A stretch of 28,250 nt of DNA, from the NCBI GenBank assembly GCA_043775075.1, contig JAYVSS010000291.1, forward strand, positions 1-28,250. Direction: 5' to 3'. This document shows, piece after piece, positions 1 to 7,954 of this stretch. Made by a program: the position numbers and the translations under genes. Under the pieces are notes generated by a model. The model was given only the letters and a program-made list of their open reading frames with translations, had not been told where the DNA came from and made no database searches. This DNA is from JANLQX01 sp043775075. Lineage in GTDB: Bacteria; Actinomycetota; Acidimicrobiia; Acidimicrobiales; JANYDT01. Positions within the stretch are counted from its first letter, which is position 1. Each line of letters starts with the position of its first letter.

Positions 1-6
1 CCCGCC

Positions 7-97
7 GGGGAAAACCATGGCCACCCGCGGGGAAAACTCATGACCATCCGCAGGGAAACCTGCTGGCCGCCAGCGGGGAAGAACTCATGGCCGTTGA
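7..97 (+). repeat. Tandem 22-24 bp repeat, four units, each resembling a ribosome site plus start codon
   Basis: Four head-to-tail units start near 7, 29, 52 and 75. The core is GGGGAAAACTCATGRCC; unit 3 is the most diverged (CTG in place of ATG). Each unit has a purine-rich GGGGAA run 6-8 bases before an ATG, so each looks like a Shine-Dalgarno plus start. The ATG at 17 opens an 8-codon frame whose TGA overlaps the ATG at 40. The array begins at the window edge and may extend further left. It lies directly upstream of the DUF222/HNH gene. Confidence 0.7.
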
Positions 98-100
98 CAG

Positions 101-1315
101 TTGTACGCCGAGTCGTTTGTCGATGCCCACGGTGCCGGTGAGGTTGATCGTGGTCTGGCGGCGTTGAGCGACACGATTTCACGCCTAGAAGGATTCCGGT
201 TACGTCTGCTGCGGGAACGGGGGACCACGGACCGGTCGGCATTGTCAGCGGAGTTTGGTTTGGCTCGGGGTGAGGCGGCACAGTTGGAAAAGACGGTTGA
301 GCGGCTCGGCTCGTTGACGGGGTTGCAGGACGCAGTGGAGTCAGGTGGCGTGTCGATGTCGAAAGCACGGACGATCGCTGACGTCGTAAACCGGGACCGG
401 GCGGCGGCGGCCGAGCGTGACGCCGGCAAGCTCACGGCGATGGCCAGTGAGTTGGCACCGGATGAGTTGGTGCGGGAGTTGGAACAATGGGGACGCCGGG
501 TCGATGAGGAGCGTGGTGTGGACACGAACGAGGATTTGCGGGCGAAACGATCGCTGGTCACGCAGAAACGTTCAACGGGGATGACGGAGATCGTTGCATC
601 ACTTGACCCGGAATCTGCTGAGGTTGTGGCCGGGGCGTTAGATGCCCGGGTGCAGGGTGAGTGGCGCGCCGAGACGGCGGACGAGCACACGGGGCGGACT
701 TCGGCGCAGCGGCGAGCCGATGCCTTAGTCGGGATCTGTCGAGACTGGCTCAACGGGTTCGGGGCAGCGAACACCGATGGTGTCGCCGGTGACGGACCGA
801 AGAATGCGGCGACGAACGTTTCGTCGCCGAAAGCCCGGCCCCATGTGAGTGTGATCATCAACCTTGGCGACCTCACCTCCAAGACCGGGCACGGGGTCAC
901 CGAACGCGGCACACCGCTCTCGGCGGAAACGGTCCGGCGGATCGCTTGCGACGCCGGGATCTCACTGATCTTCACGAACAACAAAAACCAGATCGTTGAT
1001 GTCGGCCGTGAACAACGAACATTCAACGGGGCGATCAGGAAAGTATTGGTCCTACGCGATCAAGGATGCCGGTTCCCGGCTTGTGACGCTCCGCCGAGTT
1101 GGACTGATGGACATCACATCGAACATTGGGTAAACGGCGGTTCGACCACGACAGCAAACGGATGCCTCATGTGCAGTTGGCATCACCACTACGTCCACGA
1201 AGGCCGATGGACCACCACCGGCGACGCTAACGGCGCACTCGCCTTGACCTCCCCCACCGGCACAGTGCTTCACAGCCGCCCACCCGGCCTCACCACCACC
1301 CAAGCTGCGGCCTGA
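101..1315 (+). CDS. DUF222 / HNH endonuclease domain protein (13E12 repeat-like family)
   Basis: 404 residues. The N-terminal two thirds is the helical, charged DUF222 region typical of actinobacterial 13E12-type proteins. The C-terminus (about residues 322-368) holds an HNH nuclease fold: paired CRFPAC and CLMC cysteines, the DGHHIEHW histidine core and a trailing WHHHYVHEGRW. The family is common and often multicopy in actinobacterial genomes, sometimes linked to mobile DNA; its role is not established. The start is uncertain. The frame opens with TTG at 101, just after an in-frame stop at 95-97, with no good ribosome site. The better initiation signal (GGGGAAG, then ATG at 87) is in another frame, so a single missing base near 100 would join the two. 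It may therefore be slightly truncated or frameshifted at its 5' end. Confidence 0.85.
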   Translation: MYAESFVDAHGAGEVDRGLAALSDTISRLEGFRLRLLRERGTTDRSALSAEFGLARGEAAQLEKTVERLGSLTGLQDAVESGGVSMSKARTIADVVNRDRAAAAERDAGKLTAMASELAPDELVRELEQWGRRVDEERGVDTNEDLRAKRSLVTQKRSTGMTEIVASLDPESAEVVAGALDARVQGEWRAETADEHTGRTSAQRRADALVGICRDWLNGFGAANTDGVAGDGPKNAATNVSSPKARPHVSVIINLGDLTSKTGHGVTERGTPLSAETVRRIACDAGISLIFTNNKNQIVDVGREQRTFNGAIRKVLVLRDQGCRFPACDAPPSWTDGHHIEHWVNGGSTTTANGCLMCSWHHHYVHEGRWTTTGDANGALALTSPTGTVLHSRPPGLTTTQAAA

Positions 1316-1404
1316 CCACAGAAAGCCAGACGGGCCAGACGAGCCCGACCGGACACAGTTCCTAGACAACTAGTAGTGCCGCGCAATAGTTCCTTGAACG
1401 TGGG

Positions 1405-1527
1405 TCATGCTGGTCGTGTGGCGTCGTAGACCCATATGACCGGGGTGGCGGGATGGCGGTGTGGTTGCGGTGCTCGATGAAGTTGACCATCTTGGTTACG
1501 AGGTCTTCGCGTGACGCGATTGGTCAG
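1405..1527 (-). pseudogene. IS630-type transposase, C-terminal remnant (frameshifted)
   Basis: On the minus strand one frame reads REDLVTKMVNFIEHRNHTA and a second frame continues TPVIWVYDATRPA before a TGA at 1407-1405. Joined, they look like the end of an IS630-family DDE transposase, which typically ends with a DLV.KI..FI..YN..A.PF.W.Y pattern. The switch of frame falls near 1450, and an in-frame stop precedes the fragment, so only about 40 codons survive. No matching inverted repeats or the rest of the element are visible. It sits between the DUF222 gene and the 3' end of the ccm operon. The family call rests on pattern memory alone. Confidence 0.55.
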
Positions 1528-1570
1528 TCCAAACCGACCGTCAGCCCACATTTCGCTCGGTCGCAGTTCA

Positions 1571-2380
1571 TCAGTCTTTCTGCTGGGGGGTGGCGGCGAC
1601 CGCGGCTTTGGCCTCGTCACTGGCGGAACCGACAAGTTGTTTGACGAACGCCGGTGGATTGAGGGCGGCCAGAGCGGTGAAGTCGGCATCGGCCCCCACG
1701 GCATCGTTCAGATCGCGCAGGCGGAGGATGCCGCGAAAGGCTCGGGCGTCGGGATAGCCTGGCGCAACTTCCACGGCGTGATCGAGCCGCTCGCCAGCCC
1801 GCTTCAATAGCTCTTCGCGCTGCGGGCCTTTGGCCGACTGAGCGACGATACGAACCAGCCATCCGCCATAAGCGATGGCCTCGGGATTCTCCGGGTCGAT
1901 GGCGAGGACTGCGTCGTATGTCTGCAGCGCGGTGAACGGATCTGTGGACAGGTTCTGTTGTGCTTTTGTCAAAAGCGCGCTTACTTCATTACTTCGTGCA
2001 GCTCCGGCGGACCGCACCGAGCCGGTGAGCCCCTGGCTGCCGACTCGTTCACCAGCAAAGCGGGCAACGGCCACGCCGATTCCCAGTGCCGTCGCGATCG
2101 TGGCGATCACGCCCATCGGCCGCCGCCACGGGCGTTGGGCACGAGCGCGACGGGCTACGGCAACCGTCTCTTGGACACCCGCCTTCATGCTCGACCGGCG
2201 CCGCAGCAGGTCGGCGGCACGAACCGTGTAGTCGTCCCGTAGGGCCAGGTAGTCGGCTTCGACTAGATCGCCGGCGTCGTACTCTCGTTGAAGATCAGTA
2301 AGTGAACGTAGTAGTGAGGCCTGCTCATCGTCGAGAACAGCGAGGACATCAAGCGAACTTCCTGGTTGCGAGGTGGCCAT
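1571..2380 (-). CDS. ccmI: CcmI-like TPR protein of cytochrome c maturation
   Basis: 269 residues. The N-terminal part (about 20-60) has the CcmI-like pattern LTDLQREYDAGDLVEADY. One membrane segment follows at about 89-107, then an external domain with TPR-type helices (for example ALQTYDAVLAIDPENPEAIAYGGWL). In System I, CcmI binds apocytochrome c C-termini and delivers them to the CcmF/H ligation complex; this role is carried over from the family. The ATG at 2380 directly abuts the ccmH stop, so the two are translationally linked. It is the last gene of the operon. An NrfG-like TPR label would describe the same fold. Confidence 0.85.
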   Translation of the reverse strand: MATSQPGSSLDVLAVLDDEQASLLRSLTDLQREYDAGDLVEADYLALRDDYTVRAADLLRRRSSMKAGVQETVAVARRARAQRPWRRPMGVIATIATALGIGVAVARFAGERVGSQGLTGSVRSAGAARSNEVSALLTKAQQNLSTDPFTALQTYDAVLAIDPENPEAIAYGGWLVRIVAQSAKGPQREELLKRAGERLDHAVEVAPGYPDARAFRGILRLRDLNDAVGADADFTALAALNPPAFVKQLVGSASDEAKAAVAATPQQKD

Positions 2381-2872
2381 CTACTGATCTGCATCCGAGG
2401 AGGGGAGAGCGAGAGCGGCTTCGACAAGCGCGCGATCTTCGTCGGTCACGCGTCGAGGACCAGGCTGTCGGCGGAAGAACACCCGGGCCAACAGCGCAAG
2501 TGCGAGAACGACAAAGACCACCGGGGCGATCCATACGATCGATGCGATGCCCGTGGCTTGCGGGCGCAGAAGTTCACTCGTACCAAAACGATCGACGAGG
2601 TATGCGCGAATGTCATCGTCTTTTTCCCCGGTTTCGACCTGCCGCTCGATCTCGGAGAAAATGACCCGCGCGCTCGCCGCCTTAGAGTCTTTGACCGACA
2701 GTCCTTGGCAAGTGGGACAACGGATTTCGGACGCGATGCGGTCGGCCCGGCTTGTCACCGTTTCCCGTTTCGACGTACCTCGGCCAAGCAGCAGCACCAG
2801 AGCTAGTGCCATGAGCGCAAGGGCAAGGATGACGTACGAGACGCGGCCAGAGCGCGCCGAACTCTTCGTCAC
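2381..2872 (-). CDS. ccmH: CcmH, thiol oxidoreductase subunit of the heme ligation complex
   Basis: 163 residues. A membrane segment at about 12-30 precedes an external helical domain carrying RCPTCQGLSV, the conserved CcmH/NrfF/CycL CxxC pair (C52, C55). A second membrane segment lies at about 109-132. CcmH keeps the apocytochrome CxxCH cysteines reduced for heme attachment. The start is GTG at 2872-2870, overlapping the ccmG TGA (GTGA). The length matches short CcmH proteins whose TPR part is encoded separately, here by the next gene. Confidence 0.93.
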   Translation of the reverse strand: MTKSSARSGRVSYVILALALMALALVLLLGRGTSKRETVTSRADRIASEIRCPTCQGLSVKDSKAASARVIFSEIERQVETGEKDDDIRAYLVDRFGTSELLRPQATGIASIVWIAPVVFVVLALALLARVFFRRQPGPRRVTDEDRALVEAALALPSSDADQ

Positions 2873-3510
2873 TTCTGCTTCGCCCGGTACGCCTTCACGT
2901 CCGCCAGAAGTCGGTTGAGCCCGGCCTGGGTGACCCCGCCGTTGACCTTGGCGGCGATGATGCCGTCGGGATCGACGAGATACGTCTCCGGTGCCTTGAG
3001 GACGCCCCAGTCCACGGCCGACCGATCAGAAATCAGAACCGGCCAATCACCGCCACGCTGAGCGAAGAACTTCTTAATGTCCGTTGGGTTGTCTTGGTAA
3101 GCAACGGCGAGCAGTACCGCATCGCCGATCTTCGCGTGTTCCTCGGAGAACGCCTTGAGTTGCGGATGCTCCACCTGGCATGGCGGGCACCACGATCCGA
3201 AGAAATTGACCACCGCGTACGGTCGTTGGCCGGAGCCGCCGGCGATTCCGATTGACTGCAGACCGGAGAGCGAAACGGGCTTTCCGGTAAGCGCATTGAG
3301 CCCCTGGATTTCCTTCGCCGGCTTGCCCAGCAGCGGACTCGTGCCGAATCCATCGTCGCCCTTGGGGTTGCGGGTGGCGAGGACGAAAACCAGCCCGGCA
3401 ATGATCACCGCGACGGTGGCGGCAATGAGCCGAGCCGAGCCGAGCCCGGCGTTGCTGACGGGCGCTGGGCTGTTCGTTGAGGCCGGGGGGGAAACGTCGG
3501 GGTTGGTCAT
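2869..3510 (-). CDS. ccmG: CcmG/DsbE-type thioredoxin-like protein
   Basis: 213 residues. A Pro/Ser-rich cytoplasmic leader is followed by a membrane anchor at about 26-45 and an external thioredoxin fold. The active site is WCPPC (W107-C111), preceded by VVNFFGS and followed by a cis-proline region, KAPETYLVDPDG. CcmG reduces CcmH or apocytochrome thiols before heme ligation. The ATG overlaps the ccmF stop by four bases (ATGA), and its own stop overlaps the ccmH GTG. Confidence 0.93.
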   Translation of the reverse strand: MTNPDVSPPASTNSPAPVSNAGLGSARLIAATVAVIIAGLVFVLATRNPKGDDGFGTSPLLGKPAKEIQGLNALTGKPVSLSGLQSIGIAGGSGQRPYAVVNFFGSWCPPCQVEHPQLKAFSEEHAKIGDAVLLAVAYQDNPTDIKKFFAQRGGDWPVLISDRSAVDWGVLKAPETYLVDPDGIIAAKVNGGVTQAGLNRLLADVKAYRAKQK

Positions 3511-5591
3511 GAGCTGGCTCCGATGAGGTCGTCGGTGGCATCGGGCCGAGTGGGAGCACTCGCAGGTCCGGCGAATGCTTCATGCGATCCATCGACGTGG
3601 GACGCCACACTGGTGGGCGATGTAGGGCGGCGACGGCGCCCGGGAAACAGCGCAAGCAGAGTGCCGATGGCCATGAGGCCGAGGCCGATCCACATCCAGA
3701 CGATCATCGGCTGCACGTAGAATCCGATCACCGCAGCGGCACCGTCGGTCTTCGGAGGTTGCACGAGCGTCACGTAGAGGTCACGCACGAAGCCCGTACG
3801 AACCGATGGTGTGGGGATGGCCTGACCGCGTGAGGCGTAGCGAGTGACGGCCGGCGAGTCAATGCGACCGCCGTCGATCCGCACGTCGGCGGCGATTTTG
3901 CGGACGACCCTCTCCGCTGTGGTATCTCCCGACGTGCCTGTGGTGGGAACGACATCTTGAAACTCCGTACGTATACGTACGAGTTCAACGGTGTGGCCCT
4001 TGAACGTTTTCGTTTGGCCGGGCTTCAGCACGAGTTCGGTGTTGGACGAGTACGACTGTGACGACGCAATAGCGACGGCAATCATGATCACGCCAAGGTG
4101 CACGATCATCCCGCCGTTGGCTCGCCCGAGGATCCCCCGAATGGCCGAGTCACCACGGGCACGAGCTGCCCGGGTGGCCAGCACGAGCTGACGCATTGCC
4201 GATCCCGCAGCGAACGCGCCGAGAAAGTATGCGAGCAGAGTAAGAACGCCGCGCAGTCCGAGGCCGACACAAATCGCCGTGACCACAACTCCGGCGATCA
4301 CCGGCCAACGCAACCGATCAGCAAGCACTTCACTGCTCGCCATACGCCATGGGAGAACCGGGGCGATGGCCATCAAGAACAACAGGACTAACCCGATGGG
4401 GCGGGTGAGAGCGTCGAAATAGGGAGCGCCCACCGAGAGACGATCGTTGTTCCAGGCCTCGACCAGCAGCGGGAAGATGGTGCCGAGCAACACCACGAAG
4501 GCGAAGGCGGCGAAGACCACATTGTTGGCCAGGAACGCCCCTTCGCGCGAGAGCGGTGAGTCGATCGTGCCGGTTGAACGCAACCGATCTCCGCGCCAAA
4601 AGATGAGGCCGAGCGTGAGGGCGACGCACACGCCGAAGAATCCGAGGATCCACGGACCAACTGTGGAATTGGAGAACGCATGGACCGACGAAATCACGCC
4701 AGACCGAGTGAGGAACGTGCCGAGAATGGTGAGGCAAAACGTGGCGCACAGCAGAGACAGGTTCCACACTCGAAGCAGGCCGCGGCGTTCTTGCACCATG
4801 ACTGAATGTAAGTACGCGGTTCCTGTGAGCCATGGGAGAAGCGAGGCATTTTCGACGGCGTCCCAACCCCAGTAGCCGCCCCAACCAAGCACCTCATAGC
4901 TCCACCATGCGCCGAGGCCGATGCCGACGGTAAGCGCACCCCAGGCGATCAGCGTCCACCGTCGAGTCTCGACCAGCCAGCCTTCACCCACGCGACCGGT
5001 CGCCATTGCTCCAATGGCAAACGCGAACGGTACGGTGAAGCCCACGTATCCCAGGTACAGGATCGGCGGGTGAATGGCCATAAGTGGATGGTTGGCAAGC
5101 AGTGGATTGGGACCGCGACCGTCGGCTTTCGGGACCAGCAGTTTGACGAACGGATTGGCTGGCCCCACCATCAAACCAAAAAAGAATGTGCACGTACCAA
5201 GCATCACGGCAGTGGCCCAGGCGACGAGCGGATCAGAACGACGGGCCCGGTACTTCTGCCACACGGCGAACGTGAGGATGGCGAGGATGAGACCCCACAG
5301 CAGAATCGAACCCTCCAAGGCCGCCCACATGCCGGCAATCGTGTAGAGCCTGGGTGTGGAGCGGGCGTTGTTATTGGCTACATACTGCAGAGAAAAATCA
5401 TGGGTATTGAGTGCCCATTGCATGGCGATAACGGAGAGAACTGCGCCACCGAAGGCGATCGGCACAAAGCGATGGCCGCTGGCCACCATCACCGGGCGGC
5501 GCCGCACCGAGCCGACGACGAGAAACAGACAACCGAGGAGCGACGCCACGAACGCCGCAGTTACTCCGATGCTTCCGATGTCAGCCTTCAT
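3507..5591 (-). CDS. ccmF: CcmF, cytochrome c heme lyase
   Basis: 694 residues with many hydrophobic helices. The conserved tryptophan-rich heme-handling motif is at about 228-250 (AWWSYEVLGWGGYWGWDAVENAS region), close to the family WWD motif, with A replacing the usual P after WD. Upstream is HPPILYLGYVG, which carries a conserved histidine. A large extracytoplasmic domain sits near the C-terminus (about 520-630) before the last helix. CcmF with CcmH/I attaches heme to CxxCH. The start overlaps the ccmE stop by four bases. The extreme C-terminal tail (about 650-694) is low complexity. Confidence 0.95.
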   Translation of the reverse strand: MKADIGSIGVTAAFVASLLGCLFLVVGSVRRRPVMVASGHRFVPIAFGGAVLSVIAMQWALNTHDFSLQYVANNNARSTPRLYTIAGMWAALEGSILLWGLILAILTFAVWQKYRARRSDPLVAWATAVMLGTCTFFFGLMVGPANPFVKLLVPKADGRGPNPLLANHPLMAIHPPILYLGYVGFTVPFAFAIGAMATGRVGEGWLVETRRWTLIAWGALTVGIGLGAWWSYEVLGWGGYWGWDAVENASLLPWLTGTAYLHSVMVQERRGLLRVWNLSLLCATFCLTILGTFLTRSGVISSVHAFSNSTVGPWILGFFGVCVALTLGLIFWRGDRLRSTGTIDSPLSREGAFLANNVVFAAFAFVVLLGTIFPLLVEAWNNDRLSVGAPYFDALTRPIGLVLLFLMAIAPVLPWRMASSEVLADRLRWPVIAGVVVTAICVGLGLRGVLTLLAYFLGAFAAGSAMRQLVLATRAARARGDSAIRGILGRANGGMIVHLGVIMIAVAIASSQSYSSNTELVLKPGQTKTFKGHTVELVRIRTEFQDVVPTTGTSGDTTAERVVRKIAADVRIDGGRIDSPAVTRYASRGQAIPTPSVRTGFVRDLYVTLVQPPKTDGAAAVIGFYVQPMIVWMWIGLGLMAIGTLLALFPGRRRRPTSPTSVASHVDGSHEAFAGPASAPTRPDATDDLIGASS

Positions 5592-6199
5592 GTGGTTTTG
5601 CTGGTCTTGCCGGAATCCTTGCCGACGTAGTCCTTCACGCGATTCGAGTTTTTCTCGATGTAGTTCTCGTCGTGCTTGATCATTAGGTGGTCCGACTCAA
5701 ATCGGGGAGCTTGGCCAGCCGGGCGGGTGGCCTGCCCGGGAGCAAAACGTCCTTCGAGGACGACCGCGAGGTTGGCCCGAAAAAGCTCCGGCGGGTCTCC
5801 CTCGTGACGTACGGCAACTTGCGCGCCATTGCTTTCGATGACGAACTCGACGGCTCGGTCGGTTTGCTGCACCGAGCCATCCTTGACTACCCCTTCGACG
5901 CGAAAACGTTGTGACCCGAGCGTCTTTACTTGGGCCACCGCTTCGTCTGCGGTGCGGAAGTACGTGGTTGCGCCGCCAAGGCCTTTGACCACCAGGAACC
6001 CAATCGCCAACAGCAGGACGGCGCCGAAGGCGAGCACGCGCCGATTGGTGTTTGTCTTCTTGGTCTGCAGGTAAACGTTGCCGGTCCCAACGCCAACGGA
6101 GGCGCCGGAAAACGACCCGGCGTCGGCGCTTTCGCCGTCGTCTTCATCGAGGGTGGCCGGCGAGCCGGTGTTGGCGGTTCCTTCGCTTATGTCGCTCAT
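5588..6199 (-). CDS. ccmE: CcmE, periplasmic-side heme chaperone
   Basis: 203 residues. An unusually long acidic, Gly/Ser-rich N-terminal extension (about 1-50) precedes a single membrane anchor at about 54-72 and the beta-barrel OB-like domain. The heme-binding motif is present as KHDENY (H176, Y180), so this is the canonical HxxxY form rather than the CxxxY variant known in some archaea and other bacteria. CcmE covalently holds heme from CcmABCD and passes it to CcmF. Its stop overlaps the ccmF start (ATGA). Confidence 0.94.
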   Translation of the reverse strand: MSDISEGTANTGSPATLDEDDGESADAGSFSGASVGVGTGNVYLQTKKTNTNRRVLAFGAVLLLAIGFLVVKGLGGATTYFRTADEAVAQVKTLGSQRFRVEGVVKDGSVQQTDRAVEFVIESNGAQVAVRHEGDPPELFRANLAVVLEGRFAPGQATRPAGQAPRFESDHLMIKHDENYIEKNSNRVKDYVGKDSGKTSKTT

Positions 6200-6210
6200 A
6201 GTGCGATCCG

Positions 6211-6366
6211 TCAGACCGGGCGTTTGTTCGGCGACGTGTCCCTAGTGGCAACTCCCCGGGAGGCCAGCACCCGTGCTGCGGCCCGGCGAGCTTGGACGAT
6301 GGCCCACCCGGCGTAGATCGAAATGGTGCCGAACACGGCGATGTATCCGGCGGCGACGTACCCCAC
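6211..6366 (-). CDS. ccmD: CcmD-like small membrane protein
   Basis: 51 residues from a GTG at 6366-6364, two bases after the ccmC stop. One membrane helix (GYVAAGYIAVFGTISIYAGW) is followed by a basic cytoplasmic tail rich in Arg/Ala. CcmD sequences are poorly conserved, but position between ccmC and ccmE, size and topology all fit. CcmD is needed to release holo-CcmE from the CcmABC complex. The reading frame stays open upstream; the GTG was chosen because it follows ccmC immediately and starts just before the helix. Confidence 0.75.
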   Translation of the reverse strand: MGYVAAGYIAVFGTISIYAGWAIVQARRAAARVLASRGVATRDTSPNKRPV

Positions 6367-6368
6367 GG

Positions 6369-7103
6369 CTACGCCCGCCCGGCGGCCGCAGTGGTGCCGA
6401 CCGGCGCTGCCGCTTCCGCTCGACGAGCCGACACGGCGTCGCCGAGACCGGAGTCCAGCGCTTCGTCCTCCCAGCGGTTCGTACGTGCCCGTACGATTAG
6501 TAAGGCGGCGAATACGAGGGTGAAACCGACAAGGGACATAAGCATCGTTGTCAGTTGCAAGCCGTTGATCTTTCCTTCGGCCAACGACTTCTTCTGATGC
6601 AACGACCGCCACCAATCGACAGAGAAGTGCACGATCGGCACGGTCACCGCAGCGAGGAGCACAGCAACAGCCGACCGGCGGGCGCGTTGGTCAACGGTGC
6701 CTTCGAGCCGACGAATCGTAAGTGCACCTATGGTTAGGAGAAAGAGGAGCGTGGTTGAGGTGATGCGGGGATCCCACTGCCACCACGAGTTCCAGGTTGG
6801 CCGTCCCCAAATGGACCCGGTGACCAACGCCAGGAACGCAAACACGGCGGCGATTTCGATTCCGGCGCCGGCCAGGTGATCCCAGTGCGGCCTGCGGGTG
6901 CGCAGCCACGCGACGCTGGAAAAGGTGGCGACGGCGATGGCCGAGTACATGGTCCAGGCCACGCCCGGGTGAACGTAGAGCATCCGGCCGTAGTCACCCT
7001 GCACCACATCGGGGCCCACCACGAAGAGCCCCAGTACCGCAGCGACGACCAACATCAGTCCCCCGACGGCGGCACACACGCGAGCAGCAATCTGCGAGTT
7101 CAT
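6369..7103 (-). CDS. ccmC: CcmC, heme exporter/transfer subunit
   Basis: 244 residues from the ATG at 7103, which has GGGGAAG about 11 bases upstream. A GTG at 7142 could add 13 residues but has no clear ribosome site. About six membrane helices are visible. The conserved tryptophan-rich motif WGRPTWNSWWQWDPR is at about 99-113. Candidate heme-ligand histidines are H45 (YVHPGVAW) and the VHFSVDWWRSLHQ segment near 159-170. CcmC loads heme onto CcmE together with CcmABD. There is a gap of about 100 bases from ccmB, the only sizeable gap inside the operon. Confidence 0.94.
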   Translation of the reverse strand: MNSQIAARVCAAVGGLMLVVAAVLGLFVVGPDVVQGDYGRMLYVHPGVAWTMYSAIAVATFSSVAWLRTRRPHWDHLAGAGIEIAAVFAFLALVTGSIWGRPTWNSWWQWDPRITSTTLLFLLTIGALTIRRLEGTVDQRARRSAVAVLLAAVTVPIVHFSVDWWRSLHQKKSLAEGKINGLQLTTMLMSLVGFTLVFAALLIVRARTNRWEDEALDSGLGDAVSARRAEAAAPVGTTAAAGRA

Positions 7104-7207
7104 CGAACGTACAGTCTTCCCCAGGTTCGTTGCCTGTCGCACACCGCCAAACCGCCCCTGGTGTGATCTTCAGCACCAATCACATGAGAGAGCGCCTCGC
7201 TTGGGCC

Positions 7208-7954
7208 TCAGGCGTCTTCGAGGACGGCGTCGTAGAGGAGAATACCGATAGCGGTGAAGACGACGGCGGCGACGACGAGCAGACGAACCCACGGCCAACC
7301 GCTCGACGCGTTGTCATCAAGGGCCGCCCTCGTGGCCTGAGAGGCGGCGAGGAGGACCGGCGCCACCAGGGGGAATTCGAGCAGGGGCACGAGGGTGTCG
7401 CGCGATCGTTGCCCACCGGAGAGGGTGGCGTAGATCGTCCCGGTGGTGGCGAGCACGATGGTCGCTGGCACGGCCGTGGCCAGGAGGAGGAGCGGATTCT
7501 GGAGGGGCGCGTCGAACATAAGAACCACGCCGAAGGTCAGGACGATCTCAAGAATCACCAACTGCGCGAACACCGCGGCGGCTTTGCCGAGAAAAATGCC
7601 GGCGGGGTCGAGGCCAGAGAGCCGCAGTCCATCGCGTCCTCCGTCGGCTTGCTCCAGGGCCGACGAACGCTGCACGGCGAGGAGGGCGGCAAAGAGTGTG
7701 GCCAGCCAGAACAGTCCGGCGGAAATGGCCGCCGCGGACACGCTCCCAAGCTTCGACGATTCCGATGGACTGCGCACGACCAGCTCATCGAGCCCGAAGC
7801 CGAAGAGTACGAGAACGATCAGTCCAAACGGCACAATTTGGGTGGTGGTGACCTGGGATCGACGCTCGATACGAAGGTCTTTGCGCAAGACCACCAGAGC
7901 ATCGCGAATCATGGGTGCCCTTTTGTGGGGATCGGGCAGAGCATCGCGAATCAT
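7208..7954 (-). CDS. ccmB: CcmB, ABC-type heme exporter permease
   Basis: 248 residues from the ATG at 7954, or 234 from the ATG at 7912. The start region is duplicated: MIRDAL occurs twice, 14 codons apart, matching an 18-bp perfect DNA repeat. The second start gives the normal CcmB N-terminus (MIRDALVVLRKDLRIERRS), with the amphipathic region before helix 1. The first start overlaps the ccmA stop as ATGA. About six membrane helices follow, with GLFWLATLFAALLAVQRSSALEQADG-type family conservation. CcmB partners the CcmA ATPase. Confidence 0.92.
   Translation of the reverse strand: MIRDALPDPHKRAPMIRDALVVLRKDLRIERRSQVTTTQIVPFGLIVLVLFGFGLDELVVRSPSESSKLGSVSAAAISAGLFWLATLFAALLAVQRSSALEQADGGRDGLRLSGLDPAGIFLGKAAAVFAQLVILEIVLTFGVVLMFDAPLQNPLLLLATAVPATIVLATTGTIYATLSGGQRSRDTLVPLLEFPLVAPVLLAASQATRAALDDNASSGWPWVRLLVVAAVVFTAIGILLYDAVLEDA
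7895..7954. repeat. 18-bp direct repeat duplicating the ccmB start
   Basis: An identical 18-bp sequence (ending GCGAATCAT on the plus strand) occurs at 7895-7912 and 7937-7954, with a 42-bp period. Each copy ends in an ATG on the minus strand, so ccmB has two in-frame starts with the same first six residues. The upstream copy forms the ATGA overlap with ccmA. Confidence 0.9.

Noticed and set aside
85..1026. Long minus-strand open frame opposite the DUF222/HNH gene
   Set aside because: Ser/Arg/Pro-rich composition and complete overlap with a recognisable plus-strand gene mark it as a GC-rich shadow frame.
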